A stretch of DNA of 64,000 nucleotides, from NCBI RefSeq assembly GCF_037975245.1, contig NC_092577.1, positions 24,239,398-24,303,397 of the forward strand, read 5' to 3'. The notes under the pieces are model-generated. The model was given only the letters and a program-made list of their open reading frames with translations. It ran no database searches and was not told the DNA's origin. Below are positions 20,301 to 31,829 of the stretch, piece by piece; position 1 is the stretch's first letter; every line of letters begins with the position of its first letter. The DNA is from Apostichopus japonicus (taxonomy: Eukaryota > Echinodermata > Holothuroidea > Aspidochirotida > Stichopodidae). A program made the position numbers and the translations under genes.

Positions 20301-22660
20301 ACAAAACAACTCTCTCTGTACCGATCAGGGTACTGCGAAAGGGACCACTGGCGTAGCAAGCGGGGGGACAGAGGAAATAATACCATCACAAATGTTGGGA
20401 TCGCAAAAGCGATTGTGAAAAGAACGAGCGATCAAAAACTATTTAGTACATGGATGGGTAACTGATTGATCCGATTTGCATCCAAGGGTATTTCGAAAAA
20501 TGAGATATATGCAGGCCAATACGCTGGGGGGGGGGAGGTCGAATGGTTCGGACGACCATCATATAAATAAATATTGAAAATTAGGGGTCACCCCTCACCT
20601 AAGACTCCTCCCACAGGATACAGATCAGTATCGTGAATTCGACCCCCATGGCGAAATCATGCGTGCGTGTCTGATTTACAAAGTAGAGTGGAAATGGGGA
20701 AATGGTGACGGTCGTGGGGAGGGGTATAAGGGAAAAGCGCATTTTGCACATAATGCGAAGAACGCGTATTTTATGTAGAATGTATGTAGACGTAGATCTC
20801 ATTTGAGAATCACGTCACATGCCAGTGATATCCACATGACAAATTTCTCCTATCCCCAGTCTCTTTTCGGTCTAACAACAGCGAATAATTGTCGAACAGT
20901 GGCACTCCGTGCTTCTGTGAATATTTAGTTTAATTGAGAGTTAAAGATTGAAATAGAAAGTAAGAATGTATATGATGTCATGCATGTATTACAAGTTGCA
21001 AGTCTGATTTACTCATTTTTACTTCAACTCTTTTCATTTATGACAACTGATGTCTCTAACTTTGTTTGTTTAGCCTACCTTCTGTTTGTATTTCGGCATG
21101 ACGTCATATGACCGTAAGATCGGACACGATAATACGGCTGAAAAAAAATTTGCGTTTCGTGCGCAATCGAGTTTGTGCCGCAGTCGTAATTTATGGGCTT
21201 TAAAGACTAACCCTAGTCGATTTTTTTTAACCCTACAACCCCAATCTTAGTCCTAGGTACGTCCCTGCCTATAAGCTGATCAGTATCAGTATTCTTTAGC
21301 AACTATTAGATAAAAATATAACATTGTTAATAACATAACATATTACATAGGAAGATTTATTGCACATGCCTAAATTTTTTTTTCTATTGGTGCGTCCAGG
21401 GAACTGCTACTCCATGGAAAGTCGTCGCGCAAATAATTTTGTGTGTATACCGAATTTGCATATACCAGACTTGCGTGTATACTAATTTTGTGTTTATATA
21501 CCGGGGCCCCTTGTCGACTTGTCTCGTTTGTGATTTAATCTTCCTTGTAGTTTCGCACAGTGCTCAGAGTACAAGAGAGGCAGGTTTGTAACTATTACAA
21601 TCTCATCCTGTTCCCGGGGTCGTCATTTAATGTCCCAATCCAACAGACGTGAGTCAATTCTCAGCCTTTAGCCACTTTCCGGAATGCTGAGAGAGTAGGT
21701 AGAAACCTGTCCGTCGCCACTGCAGGAGAGCCTTGTCGAACCTAACTAATGAACACAGTTAACCCGAATCACAGTTAATCCACTACAATGGAATCAACAA
21801 CAACTGCTGTACGGCTATTGGACTGCACCGGAAATTGAAAAAAAACTAACATTTCAGCTTTTCACAGCCATACTCGAGATGGGAATTGAACCTGAACCAG
21901 CGTCACAAACACACAAAATGGAGGCGTGAAGAAGCGAAGATATTAGGAGACATTTTTGTAGGGGTGGGGACGTTGAGGTGTAGTTTTTTGATACCTCAAA
22001 GTAAAAATACACGCTCAATGCTGATTGTGTATATGTGACATCACCATGAATTTGGATGCCCCAAATCCCCCAAATTTACCCGAAACTCCTGGCGGCGCCA
22101 ATGATGTTAGTATAGTCTTGCCTTACAAGAGCAACATATTACACCATTTGGCATCTAAGCACACTTTCGTACAGTAGAAAATCTGTTAAAGGTGATGGGG
22201 ACACCCCATGAAAACTCCCGGGAAAGCGCCAGACGCTACCGGCCTTTGTAATAATTATTACAAGGAAATCCTATGATTCTTTGGCTTATGGGTGGCAATT
22301 TGTGGGCAATGTAGCAATCACTAATCTGTTTATAGTTGGAATGTAGAATTATTATAACTAGGGAAAATTAAATTGATATCTTAGATTATCATCATTCAAA
22401 CAGAATAACCAGAGAATAGGTTTTTTGAAACCTTACAGCCAATTCTGCTGGTATAACAGGCTAAACCGTAACCAGGTTCGACTATGATAGCCCAGTGGTC
22501 CATGAAACAATGCATGGGGGGGGGGGGGTATGGATGATGATCATGCACACCAAACTAGAGGGGTGGACCCTGGTTGTGCTTGCCCCGCCCCTCCCTTCTG
22601 CTCCTCCCATCCTAAATTGGCGTGCACTCACAGCAAAAAATAGCTTAGAATAAGCAAAGC
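20300..22660. other. gap without a gene
   Basis: I see no coding frame longer than chance, no TE domain and no tandem repeat. It contains two G/C homopolymers (20,092 and 20,527) and otherwise plain AT-rich sequence. Confidence 0.45.
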
Positions 22661-22665
22661 AAGAG

Positions 22666-22917
22666 GAGCGTGGAGGCCGAGTGGCTAATGCTGTTGTTTT
22701 ATATATAATCCTGTTATGTTGTGTCCTTGGGCAAGGCACTTTTTTCTCGACTGCCCCTCTCCATCCAGGTCCATCCAGGTGAATAAATGGGTACCTGTGA
22801 GGTAACTAAGGTGTGTGCGCTGGATTCTCAGCAGCCAGCCAGATGACCAGGGATTCAAAGTGCTATGAGATGGTTGTGCCATATGAAGCGCTATACAAAA
22901 ACTAACATAACATAACA
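22666..22917 (+). mobile_element. tRNA-derived SINE, marine-invertebrate type
   Basis: The head AGGCCGAGTGGCTAATGC resembles the A-box arm of a Leu/Ser tRNA. The body has CCTTGGGCAAGGCAC, ATGGGTACCTGTGAGG and GAAGCGCTATACAAAAAC, phrases shared by many SINEs of marine invertebrates and fishes. The tail is (AACAT)n at 22,900-22,917. The B box is eroded. Confidence 0.65.
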
Positions 22918-22919
22918 AA

Positions 22920-23330
22920 TCATCAAGTAAAATTACTCAGAAGAAAACTTGAAAATGGTAAGTCGCAATAAGCCGGAATTGTTCGGAGATTAATAATACA
23001 GAATAGTGTCACTATAACAAATATTAAATTAATAGTTACTACCAGCAGTGAGCAATTCCCAACCCAACCCCCGGGCCTCGGTTCATTGTCAAACCGTATC
23101 CAGGAGTTTTGGGGGCTTATATATGAAAAGCTCGAATCTTTTTAAAAGTCGGGAGGAGGTTATAAGGGCCAGGGCACACGACGACCCTAGTGGTGCCAGT
23201 TTAACCGTCACCCTGACCCAATTGTAAATATGCTCTCGGAGTTGCCCGAGGGACCAGGGTATATGCTGAGGCCCGCGGGAAACTAAACTCGAAAAAAGAC
23301 GGGCGTATCCGTCGCTGCATCCGTCTCCTA
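22920..23330. other. gap without a gene
   Basis: No recognised coding or repeat content, apart from ordinary unique-looking sequence next to the minisatellite at 23,333. Confidence 0.35.
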
Positions 23331-23332
23331 TA

Positions 23333-23391
23333 GTTAACGGCATATGTCCAGGGGTATATTCGTCCAGGGGGTAGTTGTCCGGGTGGGTAAG
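23333..23391. repeat. short stretch of the GGACAAATACCCC minisatellite (reverse)
   Basis: About four units reading on the minus strand as GGACAACTACCCCC, GGACGAATATACCCC and GGACATATGCC, the same unit as at 18,577-18,890 in the opposite orientation. It abuts the 3' end of the Rex1-like LINE. Confidence 0.6.
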
Positions 23392-23394
23392 TAA

Positions 23395-24965
23395 GTAAAA
23401 CTTTATTGATCCAATATGGAAATTCGTGTACTCGCACGTACATTCTCAAATGATAGAAAAAATATCACTGTACAGATAATATGGTAAGAGGGGTAACAAA
23501 TTAAGGTTGAAGATTGCTGTTGAAAAGTTGAATTGCGGTGTCTGTTGGTTTTCAAGCATGGGAGTCTCAGTCTCCCACTGCCCCTACTCATGCAACTATC
23601 ATGGAGATGGTCATGGAGTGGGTGGGCACTGTCCCCCCACACAGTGTCAAGTTTACTCTGGAGTAAGCATTGATAAACTTCGTCTACCGTAGGCTGGGAA
23701 GTACCGATCACCTCTTCCGCTTTCTTTCTAATTCCATCGATACGATCTCTTTCCGAATTAACTACATTTTCACCCCAGCATATAAGACAATAACGCCAGA
23801 CCCCACAAATTGTAGCATTATTAAACATTTCCAAAATTTCAGAGCGAACAATATGTTCCCCCCATGATAAATCATTGTTCAAAGTCACGCCAAGGTATAC
23901 ATTTGACGCGACACGTTTGACTGGAGTTCCCTTAATAATGGCTGGTGGTGGGGGATTAGCATTCCGCCGGAAGTCGATCACCATTTCTTTCGTCTTGGTA
24001 ACGTTCAGTTCCAGGAAATTCGAGTCGCAGTATTGAACGAAAGACTGTATTTGGTTGTGGTAGGCACTGTCCACAGACCCGTTGATTAATCCCACCAAGG
24101 CAGTGTCATCAGCAAATTTAATAAGTGAGCACCCTTTCTCCGAGGATCTGGCATCATACGTATATAGCGTGAATAGAAACGGTGCCAGAACTGTACCTTG
24201 GGGCGCCCCAGTATTAGAAGAGGTAATCCTGGAGCGACAGGTTGGGCTGAGGTTAACGGATTGCGAACGGTTTGTGAGGTAGCTCATTATCCATTGAACA
24301 AGGCGGATCGGGACTTTCATTTCAATGAGCTTATTGGCAAGTATATGTGGTTGAATAGTGTTGAAGGCGGATGAAAATTCGAAGAACATTACACGAGCAT
24401 TATTTCCACGGCAACAACTTTCAAGATGGGAGTATAACTGTTCAAGGATGGCGTCCTCGCAGCTACGACCCGGTTGATATGCAAATTGTAAAGGATCTAA
24501 AAATGGTGCTACAAATGTTTTAAAGTGTTTCAAAAATATACGTTCGCAGACTTTCATTGGCACGGCAGTGAGGGCGATGGGGCAGAGGTCATTGAGGCAA
24601 CATATGGTTGATGCTTTCGGAACGGGGATAATACCGGATGTTTCCATAAATTAGGAACAGTACGAGTTTCAAAAGATCGGTTGAAAATCACGGTAAAAAT
24701 ATTGGCCAATTCAATTGCACACAGTTTGAGAATACGAGGTGGAAGCTTGTCAGGACCCGCAGACTTCGATGGCTTGAGTCGGACGAAATGTTGGCGGACT
24801 TCAGCTTCGGTTACAGTCAGATTACATTCCGCATGTGAAAACATTTGTTGTAAGTTGTCGCGTTCGACATTAAAATCATGCTGTTGGTCAAACCTGCTAT
24901 AAATGTCATTCAATTAATTGGCATAGGCTAAGTCTGATTTCGGCAATTGGCAAGATTTGGATTTA
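23395..24965 (-). pseudogene. Rex1/Babar-like LINE, reverse transcriptase and 3' end
   Basis: The minus strand encodes LNDIYSRFDQQHDF, KPSKSAGPDKLPPRILKLCA and, after a frameshift near 24,640, the RT core: FLDPLQFAYQPGRSCEDAIL, FSSAFNTIQPHILANKL, STGAPQGTVLAPFLFTLYT-like motif B and KFADDTALVG, ending with LNVTKTKEMVIDFRRN and YLGVTLNNDLSW. This order and wording fit the Rex1/Babar clade. Motif A reads MFFEFSSAF, with Glu where the family has the catalytic Asp. The 3' end has AATAAAG and a short ACTT repeat tail near 23,400. The upstream part lies beyond a ~350-bp insertion at 25,335-25,556. Confidence 0.8.
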
Positions 24966-24981
24966 TTAAGGTATCCCGACA

Positions 24982-25330
24982 CTGCCTTTCGTAGACGCTG
25001 GCGCAAGCCTGTCGTCTACTATCGGGACGGCGTTCCCCGGATGAAATTGGGAGTGAGTTAGTTGGTAGGTGTGGGGGCTGTGTGGTCGTTACATAATATA
25101 GGTTGGTTTAATTTTTCTCTTTGTGGTTTGGAGTTGGCTTTTTGGGGCCTGTTTGTAGTGTTTTATTTGTTTTGCTTCTGTTGGCCTTTGGGTCCGTGCC
25201 CTTTTCGCGTCACGTTAAACGCTGCGTTAGTGAGAGATTGATGGGTTTCAGTTGTTGCTTTACAGACTGGGTTTGTTTTTGGTTTTGTTTACCTTTGGTC
25301 CGTGTCCGTTTCTTAGCACGTAAAAAGCAC
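24982..25330 (-). mobile_element. copy B of the ~350-bp dispersed repeat, inserted in the Rex1-like LINE
   Basis: The repeat interrupts the LINE reading between RAWEGVRLMSGY and LNKSKSCQLPK. Immediately outside both borders is AGGTATCC(C/T)GACA (about 24,968-24,980 and 25,332-25,344), a 13-bp near-perfect target duplication. The sequence matches 2830-3150 in inverse orientation. Inside, the phrase CGGACC(C)AAAGG(C/T)(C/A)AACA occurs twice, suggesting internal duplication. It has no ORF of its own and is most likely a non-autonomous retroposon. Confidence 0.65.
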
Positions 25331-25334
25331 AGGT

Positions 25335-25556
25335 ATCCTGACATGAGTCTAACACCTTCCCAGGCTCGTTTCATGTTATTATCCGTGAAGTGGCCCTCGA
25401 TTTTTTCCCGGTATAGTGCTTTCTCTTCCCGTATAACTCTTTTGAGGTCTGCCTGGACACGTTTTAATCCCTCCCGATATCCTTTCCAGAACATACCCTT
25501 CTTTCTGATGATAATGTCTTTCACTCGTTTGGTAATCCAAGGTTTATTGTTGGGGT
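25335..25556 (-). pseudogene. Rex1-like LINE, segment between endonuclease and RT
   Basis: Encodes NKPWITKRVKDIIIRKK, VQADLKRVIREEKALYREKI and KRAWEGVRLMSGY, the 'KPW[IM]T ... R-x-x-K ... Y-x-x-KIE-x-x-F' linker that precedes RT in Rex1-type elements. The endonuclease is missing. At 25,548-25,568 the frame joins the Tx1 ORF1 through a CAACAA microsatellite, so this is the 5'-truncation point of the Rex1 copy. Confidence 0.7.
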
Positions 25557-25559
25557 TGT

Positions 25560-26329
25560 TGTTGTTTGTTGTCGGGTTCCCACCCGGTTCCCCTTCCTTG
25601 CGTGGAGCTTCCTCCGAGGCAGTAGGTGCGCCAGAACTTGGCGCCTTTGCTTGACCCCCCACTCTTTGTCATAAAGACATAAGAGGAGGGACAAGGGCGA
25701 AAGACATGTCCCTCCTTCCCAAAGAGTGAGCACACAACTTCGCTTGGGCAAGCAGAGGTATCATGCCCAAGACGAAGGCAGCGCCCACACTTTTGAAGGC
25801 AGCGCCCACACTCTTTGTTCGGGCAGCCCTTGGCTTCGTGCCCGGTCTCCCCACACCTGAAACAGGTACGGGGCTGACCGGGGTAACGCACGTGAGCTTT
25901 ATGCCCGGCAATAAAAAGGAAGGAGGGAATGTCCTGCTTGAGGTCGATCCGAAGCTGGCGGTGCCCGTTCAACACCCCAGGGGCCTGTGCGTAGGAGCAC
26001 ATTTTGATAGCCTTGACAGCCCCAAACCGACCTAAAACAGTTGCGACAAGTTCCTGACGCACCTCTAGTCCTACCCATACGGAACGTTCGTATGGAGTAA
26101 CTGTCAAACCATCAACCCCACTCAGCAACGTGACACCCTTCTGCCGGGTCACGTCACTGGTAAAACGTAGATCATACGTATTACGACCCTGGAGAGCTTG
26201 CAAAGCATCAACCTCTCCAGGCAGAACAACACCCTTACTCTTTAAAATACTAAAAAATTGCACCGGTGGAACCGCTTGTCCACCGGTGAAGGTTAACTTA
26301 ACAATTTTGGAATCACGGCGCGATGCCAT
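25560..26329 (-). pseudogene. Tx1-like LINE ORF1, C-terminally disrupted
   Basis: Starts MASRRDSKIVKLTF at 26,329, a better start than the upstream in-frame ATG because the 5' UTR copies align up to this codon. It continues with VQFFSILKSKGVVLPGEVD, an RRM-like region, then three metal-binding modules: CFRCGETGHEAKGC, a middle CGRCLRLGHDTSAC and a degenerate CSLFGKEGHVFRPC in which the second Cys of the CCHC is lost. The C-terminal Pro/Glu/Gly-rich tail is reached after a frameshift near 25,680. The rest of the element is replaced by Rex1 sequence. Confidence 0.8.
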
Positions 26330-26549
26330 GATACCGAAGGTGGCTAGACCACAGAGGAGTAACAAAAACAAACTAAGGACAGGTTGGATAAAGTACGATA
26401 TACGATAACTATATACGATAACGATATACGAACTGCCGCGCACACCCGCCTGGCGGGAAGTATAGGGCAGTACAGTACAGTGAAATAATAGCTGTTATCA
26501 GATGGAAAGCGAGAGCGAAACACGTCTGCACTCCACGAAAGCCAACTAC
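26330..26549 (-). mobile_element. 5' UTR of the Tx1-like LINE
   Basis: Contains GATATACGATAA-type repeats and the distal end CTGCACTCCACGAAAGCCAA, shared with 1-212. Being internal to the element's 5' end it presumably carries the LINE promoter; no core motif was recognised. Confidence 0.7.
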
Positions 26550-27135
26550 AAAGTCATTTATTGCTCAATCTTCCTCATGTCAAAATATATATTGTAGTAA
26601 TGAATTAAAACGTATTGACATTTAATAATAGATTGTGTGTATACTAATGTCGCGGAATAAACATTGCTTCGAAAAAAATATCTCTCATGGTAGTAAAGCT
26701 GCATGTCATTGACATGACAGTTAAAAATACCATTAACAATTCTGAGGCTCTCTAGAACCAGAATGAAAACATTTCATGGTTCCTTGCTGCTGTTCATTTG
26801 TTCCATTCACAGGGAAATTTCTAACAAAGCCCTAATACAACAACAGTAATTTATGCTCACAAACTTTTCTTGCCAAAGTAATGCTAAGCCCTGATATCAA
26901 TTGCAACACACATCCATGGGCGGCGATCCGTATTTCCGAGTGGGGGGGATATGACCTTGTTGACTATCTAAGCGTAGCGCCACCATGGTTTGGCGCGAAG
27001 CGTACAAGAAAATTTTGGGTTTTACAAACCCTCTAGATGGCCGGAAACGGCACTTCCCGAGGTTTCCAAGCGGCATATACCCAACTTTAAAATAGGGATA
27101 TCATGTCCGAAATATCTCATAATCAGGATCCAAAA
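26550..27135. other. gap without a gene
   Basis: AT-rich, no coding frame and no recognised repeat before the inverted satellite. Confidence 0.4.
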
Positions 27136-27140
27136 TACTT

Positions 27141-27170
27141 CTATGTATTCAGGTTGGCGTGTGTGTGCGT

Positions 27171-27206
<36 letters not shown>

Positions 27207-30194
27207 CGCTTAAGCTTGTATGCACGATAACTCAACAAGGGATTGACTGATCATGATCAAACTTGGTGGGTGGGTGGCCCATAGTGAGTAGATGAACCCT
27301 ATTGTTTTTGGTGCCCACAAAGGTCACCAAAGGTCAGTTATGGTCCAAAAACCCAAAATACTAAAACTGCAATAACTCCCAGTGCCAATGTGCGTCAAGG
27401 TTGATATTTTGGGACAAGTTGTGAACTGGTTAGGGAAACATTTTGAAACTTAACGGTCATGTGATGTGAGGTCACCAAAGGTCAATTAATGTTAAAAAAC
27501 TAGTTTTTTTGCGATAACTTGAGAACGAATTGTCCGTTAGGGTTGGGAGTTGCTTCAGTGTAATCCAATTGTCGACCCACATCTGGGTGACCCTTGACCT
27601 CAATTTGACCTCTGGTGACCTTTTCATGTTTTGGGGATTTTTACAGTTTCGATGCTATTTTCAGATGTCAAAGGTACCTTCCGATCATAAATATCGATAG
27701 GTTGACCCCCGTGTGACCTTTGTGTGCGAACTTATAAGGGGTCAAAGTTTTCGGTCGGAGTTAGGATGGCTGTACAGACTTATCGTGTTGATTTTTGGGA
27801 TCAGCAGATCAAACTACATTTGAAACCAAGGTCAAAAGGTCAAAGGTCACATTAGAAAAAATGTGCTTAGTTTGGGAGAAAACGGGCGAAAAAGAAAATG
27901 TTTGGTTTTGATGCTAGATTTGGATATCAAAGGTACCTTCCGATCAAAAATGTCAATGGGTTGACACCCGGGTGACCTTTGTGTGTAAAGTTATACAAGG
28001 TCAAAGTTAATTTTCAGACATTTAATGCAATAACTCCCAGGGCCAAGGTGTAACAAGGTTGATATTTTGGGACAAGTTGCAAATGGTATAGAGGAATATT
28101 TTCAAACTTAACGGTCATGTGATCCGAGGTCATCAAAGGTCAATTAATGTTAAAAAACTAGTATTTTGGGTGAGAAAATGGGCAAAGAAAAAAATGTTTG
28201 AATTTTTACAGTTTTGATGCTATATTCACGTCTCACCAATCAAAAATGTCAATAGGTGTACCCCAGGTGACCTTTGTGTGTGAAGTTATATGAGGTCAAA
28301 GTAAATTTTCAGACATTTAGTGCAATAATTCCCAGTTCCAAGGTGTGACACAGTTGATATTTTGGGACAAGTTGCAAATGGTATAGGGGAATATTTTCAA
28401 ACTTAACGGTCATGTGATCCGAGGTCACCAAAGGTCAATTAATGATAAAAAACTAGTATTTTTGCGATAACTTGAGAATGAATTGTCCGTTAGGGTTGGG
28501 AGTTGCTTCAATGTAATCCAATTGTCGACCCGCATCTGGGTGACCCTTGACCTCAATTTGACCTCTGGTGACTTTTTCATGTTTTGGGGATTTTTACAGT
28601 TTCGATGCTATTTTCAGATGTCAAAGGTACCTTCTGATCATAAATGTCAATGGGTTGACAAGTTTGAAAATATTCCCCTATACCATTTGCAACTTGTCCC
28701 AAAATATCAACCGTGTCACACCTTGGAACTGAGAGTTATTGCATTAAATGTCTGAAAATTAACTTTGACCTCGTATAACTCCGCACACGAAGGTTACACG
28801 GGGGTCAACCCATTGACATTTATGTTCAGAAGGTACCTTTGACATCTGAAAATAGCTTCGAAACTGTAAAAATCCCCAAAACATGAAAAGGTCACCAGAG
28901 GTCAAATTGAGGTCAAGGGTCACCCAGATGCGGGTCGACAATTGGATTAAATTGAAGCAACTCCCAACCCTAACAGACAATTCGACCGTTAAGTTTGAAA
29001 ATATTCCCCTATACCATTTGCAACTTGTCCCAAAATATCAACCGTGTCACACCTTGGAACTGGGAATTACTGCACTAAATGTCCGAAAATTTACTTTGAC
29101 CTCATATAACTTCACACACAAAGGTCACCTGGGGTAAACCTATTGACATTTTTGATTGGTGAGACGTGAATATAGCGTCAAAACTGTAAAAATTCAAACA
29201 TTTTATTCTTTGCCCATTTTCTCACCCAAAATACTAGTTTTTTAACATTAATTGACCTTTGATGACCCCGGATCACATGACCGTTAAGTTTGAAAATATT
29301 CCTCTATACCATTTGCAACTTGTCCCAAAATATCAACCTTGTTACACCTTGGCACTGGGAGTTATTGCATTAAATGTCTGAAAATTAACTTTGACCTTGT
29401 ATAACTTTACACACAAAGGTCACCCGCGTGTCAACCCATTGACATTTTTGATCGGAAGGTACCTTTGATATCCAAATCTAGCATCAAAACCAAACATTTT
29501 CTTTTTCGCCCGTTTTCTCCCAAACTAAGCACATTTTTTCTAATGTGACCTTTGACCTTGGTTTCAAATGTAGTTTGATCTGCTGATCCCAAAAATGAAC
29601 ACGATAAGTCTGTACAGCCATCCTAACTCCGACCGAAAACTTTGACCCCATATAAAGTTCGCACACAAAGGTCACACGGGGGGTCAACCTATCGATATTT
29701 ATGATCGGAAGGTACCTTTGACATCTGAAAATAGCATCGAAACTGTAAAAATCCCCAAAACATGAAAAGGTCACCAGATGTCAAATTGAGGTCAAGGGTC
29801 ACCCAGATGTGGGTCGACAATTGGATTACACTGAAGCAACTCCCAACCCTAACGGACAATTCGTTCTCAAGTTATCGCAAAAATACTAGTTTTTTAACAT
29901 TAATTGGCCTTTGGTGACCTCAGATCACATGACCGTTAAGTTTCAAAATGTTCCCCTAACCAGTTTTAGTATTTTGGGTTGTTGGACCATAACTGACCTT
30001 TGGTGACCTTTGTGGGCACCAAAAACAATAGGGTTCATCTACTCACTATGGGCCACCCACCCACCAAGTTTGATTATGATCAGTCAATCCCTTGTTGAGT
30101 TATCGTGCATACAAGCTAAAGCGTCACACACACACACATACACACACACACGCCAACCTGAATACATAGGTTCCTTTGCTTTTAGCAAGGAACC
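27141..30194. repeat. 3-kb inverted repeat of a ~955-bp satellite, bounded by (TG)n
   Basis: The left arm (27,141 to about 28,660) begins TATGTATTCAGGTTGGCGTG with a (TG)n tract and the right arm (about 28,664-30,170) ends with the reverse complement. In the left arm, GATAACTTGAGAA recurs at 27,513 and about 28,467, giving a ~955-bp period. The switch point near 28,660 is asymmetric, leaving ~140 bp of spacer. About 65 bp are missing from the right arm near 28,983. A 26-base hairpin (GGTTCC ... GGAACC) follows at 30,169-30,194. Open frames in both arms are repeat artefacts. Confidence 0.9.
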
Positions 30195-30234
30195 AATAAC
30201 AACCGAAATGAAGAAAAAACTCAACCATTGAAAC

Positions 30235-30945
30235 TTTGTCTAAACCTTAAATTTGTGCAGCCTTTATGCATTTACCATTAACAGCATCACGCAATTTCTT
30301 CTGCTCCTCAGCCCTTGATAAACAGTTTGGGTATTCACGGTTGGCCTGATATAGAATGGCTTTAAATGGAAGAAAATTTCTAAGTTAGTATTTCTTAACC
30401 CATGTTTGGCCATTAAATACCAGTCCTCCGAAGAAATTACTAGTGGGCATCGTCTTTTTACTTAGTACCTCCGACATTAATTTCAATACTAAGTCTCTCC
30501 CAGAATTTGACTTTTCCCAGATGTTGTGGTACCTCAGCAAGTCTACTTTTACTGTACACCCTTGACCCACGTCACCTATTACTGCACTAGTATCATCTAC
30601 AGTGCAAGAAGGCTTAGGAAACTTGAACTGTGTGGTTTGGGTGCTTTCTAGATGTGACAGCCTATCCTCTAAATTGTTCAGTGAAGACTTTGTCTTCTTG
30701 AGTTCATTTTCCAATGACAAAATGTAGGCTGTAACATGCTGTGGAATACCATGAAGCCCTAACTACTGCTCATCAATTACAGGAGTTGTCTCAAGATTCA
30801 CGGGAATCTGCTCTGATTCCGTAGTGGGAATGTCATCGAATATTTCAGAAGAGTACCATGACGACAGAATGGGTGGGGATGGCCCCGGTTCATGGTTCGT
30901 GGTTGGTGTCGCGAATGGTGGTAGAGTAGCCCGCTTTAGGGCCAT
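30235..30945 (-). pseudogene. BEN-domain-like protein with coiled coil, two in-frame stops
   Basis: One continuous frame from MALKRATLPPFATP to IKAAQI, with a TAG after VIDEQ (30,763) and a TAA after WVKKY (about 30,388). In order it holds a Pro/Ser/Glu-rich N-terminus, a coiled coil (LENELKKTKSSLNNLEDRL, then SHLESTQ), and a C-terminal domain with VDLLRYHNIWEKSNSGRDLV, LKLMSEVLSKKTMPTSNFFG and KKLRDAVNGKCIKAA. The pattern 'LxxxLF/VLxxxTMxTSNxxG ... LRxAVNxKC' fits the BEN DNA-binding domain, common in TE-linked genes. Apart from the two stops the frame is clean, suggesting a recent loss or read errors. Confidence 0.5.
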
Positions 30946-31215
30946 GGAAGCTCTGGGGTTTTACAAGCTCTCTGGTGCAATCTAAGCCGTATATGGAACA
31001 TTTCGTGTTGATTTTATCGACTGAGATTTGGGGATTTTGGTCCGCTTTGTCTGTCATACATGAAAAAATGTGTTGCAAAGCTAGAATACATCAACAGACT
31101 GAAAGGACAATAAGACCAAATGACCAATGTCCAATTAACGTAAACATGTATATTTCCACCCGTGGCGTAACTCCTGTGGACAAATGGTATCCAAGTTCCC
31201 GAGAACTTGGAAAGG

Positions 31216-31820
31216 CTAGAGCTTGAATTTACTGAGCCTGGCCTTCTTGTCAGCAAACATATCGATTAGTCCATCTTTATCAGTGACCATGCCTCCTCGT
31301 TCTCGATGGAAAGGATAACCAGCGAATCCAGCCGGTCTTGAGAAATGGTTGAACGTAGGTAAGTCTTGATTAGCTTCAACTTGGAGAATGATCTTTCTGC
31401 GGTCGCCACTGTGACTGGAAGTGTAATAAATAGGACCACAGCCAATAACAGCTTTGATCGAGTAGATACTAAGGTCACAGTCATTCAGAAGCTGCAGCAC
31501 TTCAGAAACGTGTGACATATGTCTCTCACGTTATCACCATAGCACCAACGGAACGACTCAATCTCATTAACAAGGTCAGTTGTGTAGTTTGTTACATCCA
31601 CGCCGTCTGTGCATATGTCTCCTTTGTATTTGTCTGCATACACTCTGACAGCCTTACGGACCTCAATAATGTCAAGGGACAGAAGATTCTTGGGGTGAAC
31701 GAAGTTGAAGGTATCAGCGACTACCTGCTGGCCTCTGAAGCGTTCTTCCAATTGGATGGTAGTGCTGTCAATCACTCGATAGAACGTTTCGGCTGCGAAT
31801 CTCTTCTCCGGGTCCATTCC
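31216..31820 (-). pseudogene. hAT transposase C-terminal fragment
   Basis: The minus strand encodes a helical region (DPEKRFAAETFYRVIDSTT, LEERFRGQQVVADTF), then, after a stop and frameshift near 31,485, TLPVTVATAERSFSKLKLIK and LRSTISQDRLDSLVILSIEN. That is the hAT C-terminal dimerisation motif ('LP[VI]T...ERSFSxLKxIKTxLRSTMxxxRLxxLxxLSIExE'). It ends with LIDMFADKKARLSKF in yet another frame. BED finger and the catalytic RNase H-like N-terminal part are not seen. This is the type of protein that would mobilise the hAT-like element at 33.36 kb, but it lies outside that element's borders. Confidence 0.75.
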
Positions 31821-31829
31821 GTCTTTCCA

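Noticed and set aside
28483-29137. Several 70-90 residue open frames in the satellite arms
   Set aside because: They repeat in both orientations and in every unit without codon constraint; satellite artefacts.
27141-30194. CRISPR array or similar spaced repeats
   Set aside because: Units are ~955 bp, contiguous and eukaryotic satellite-like.
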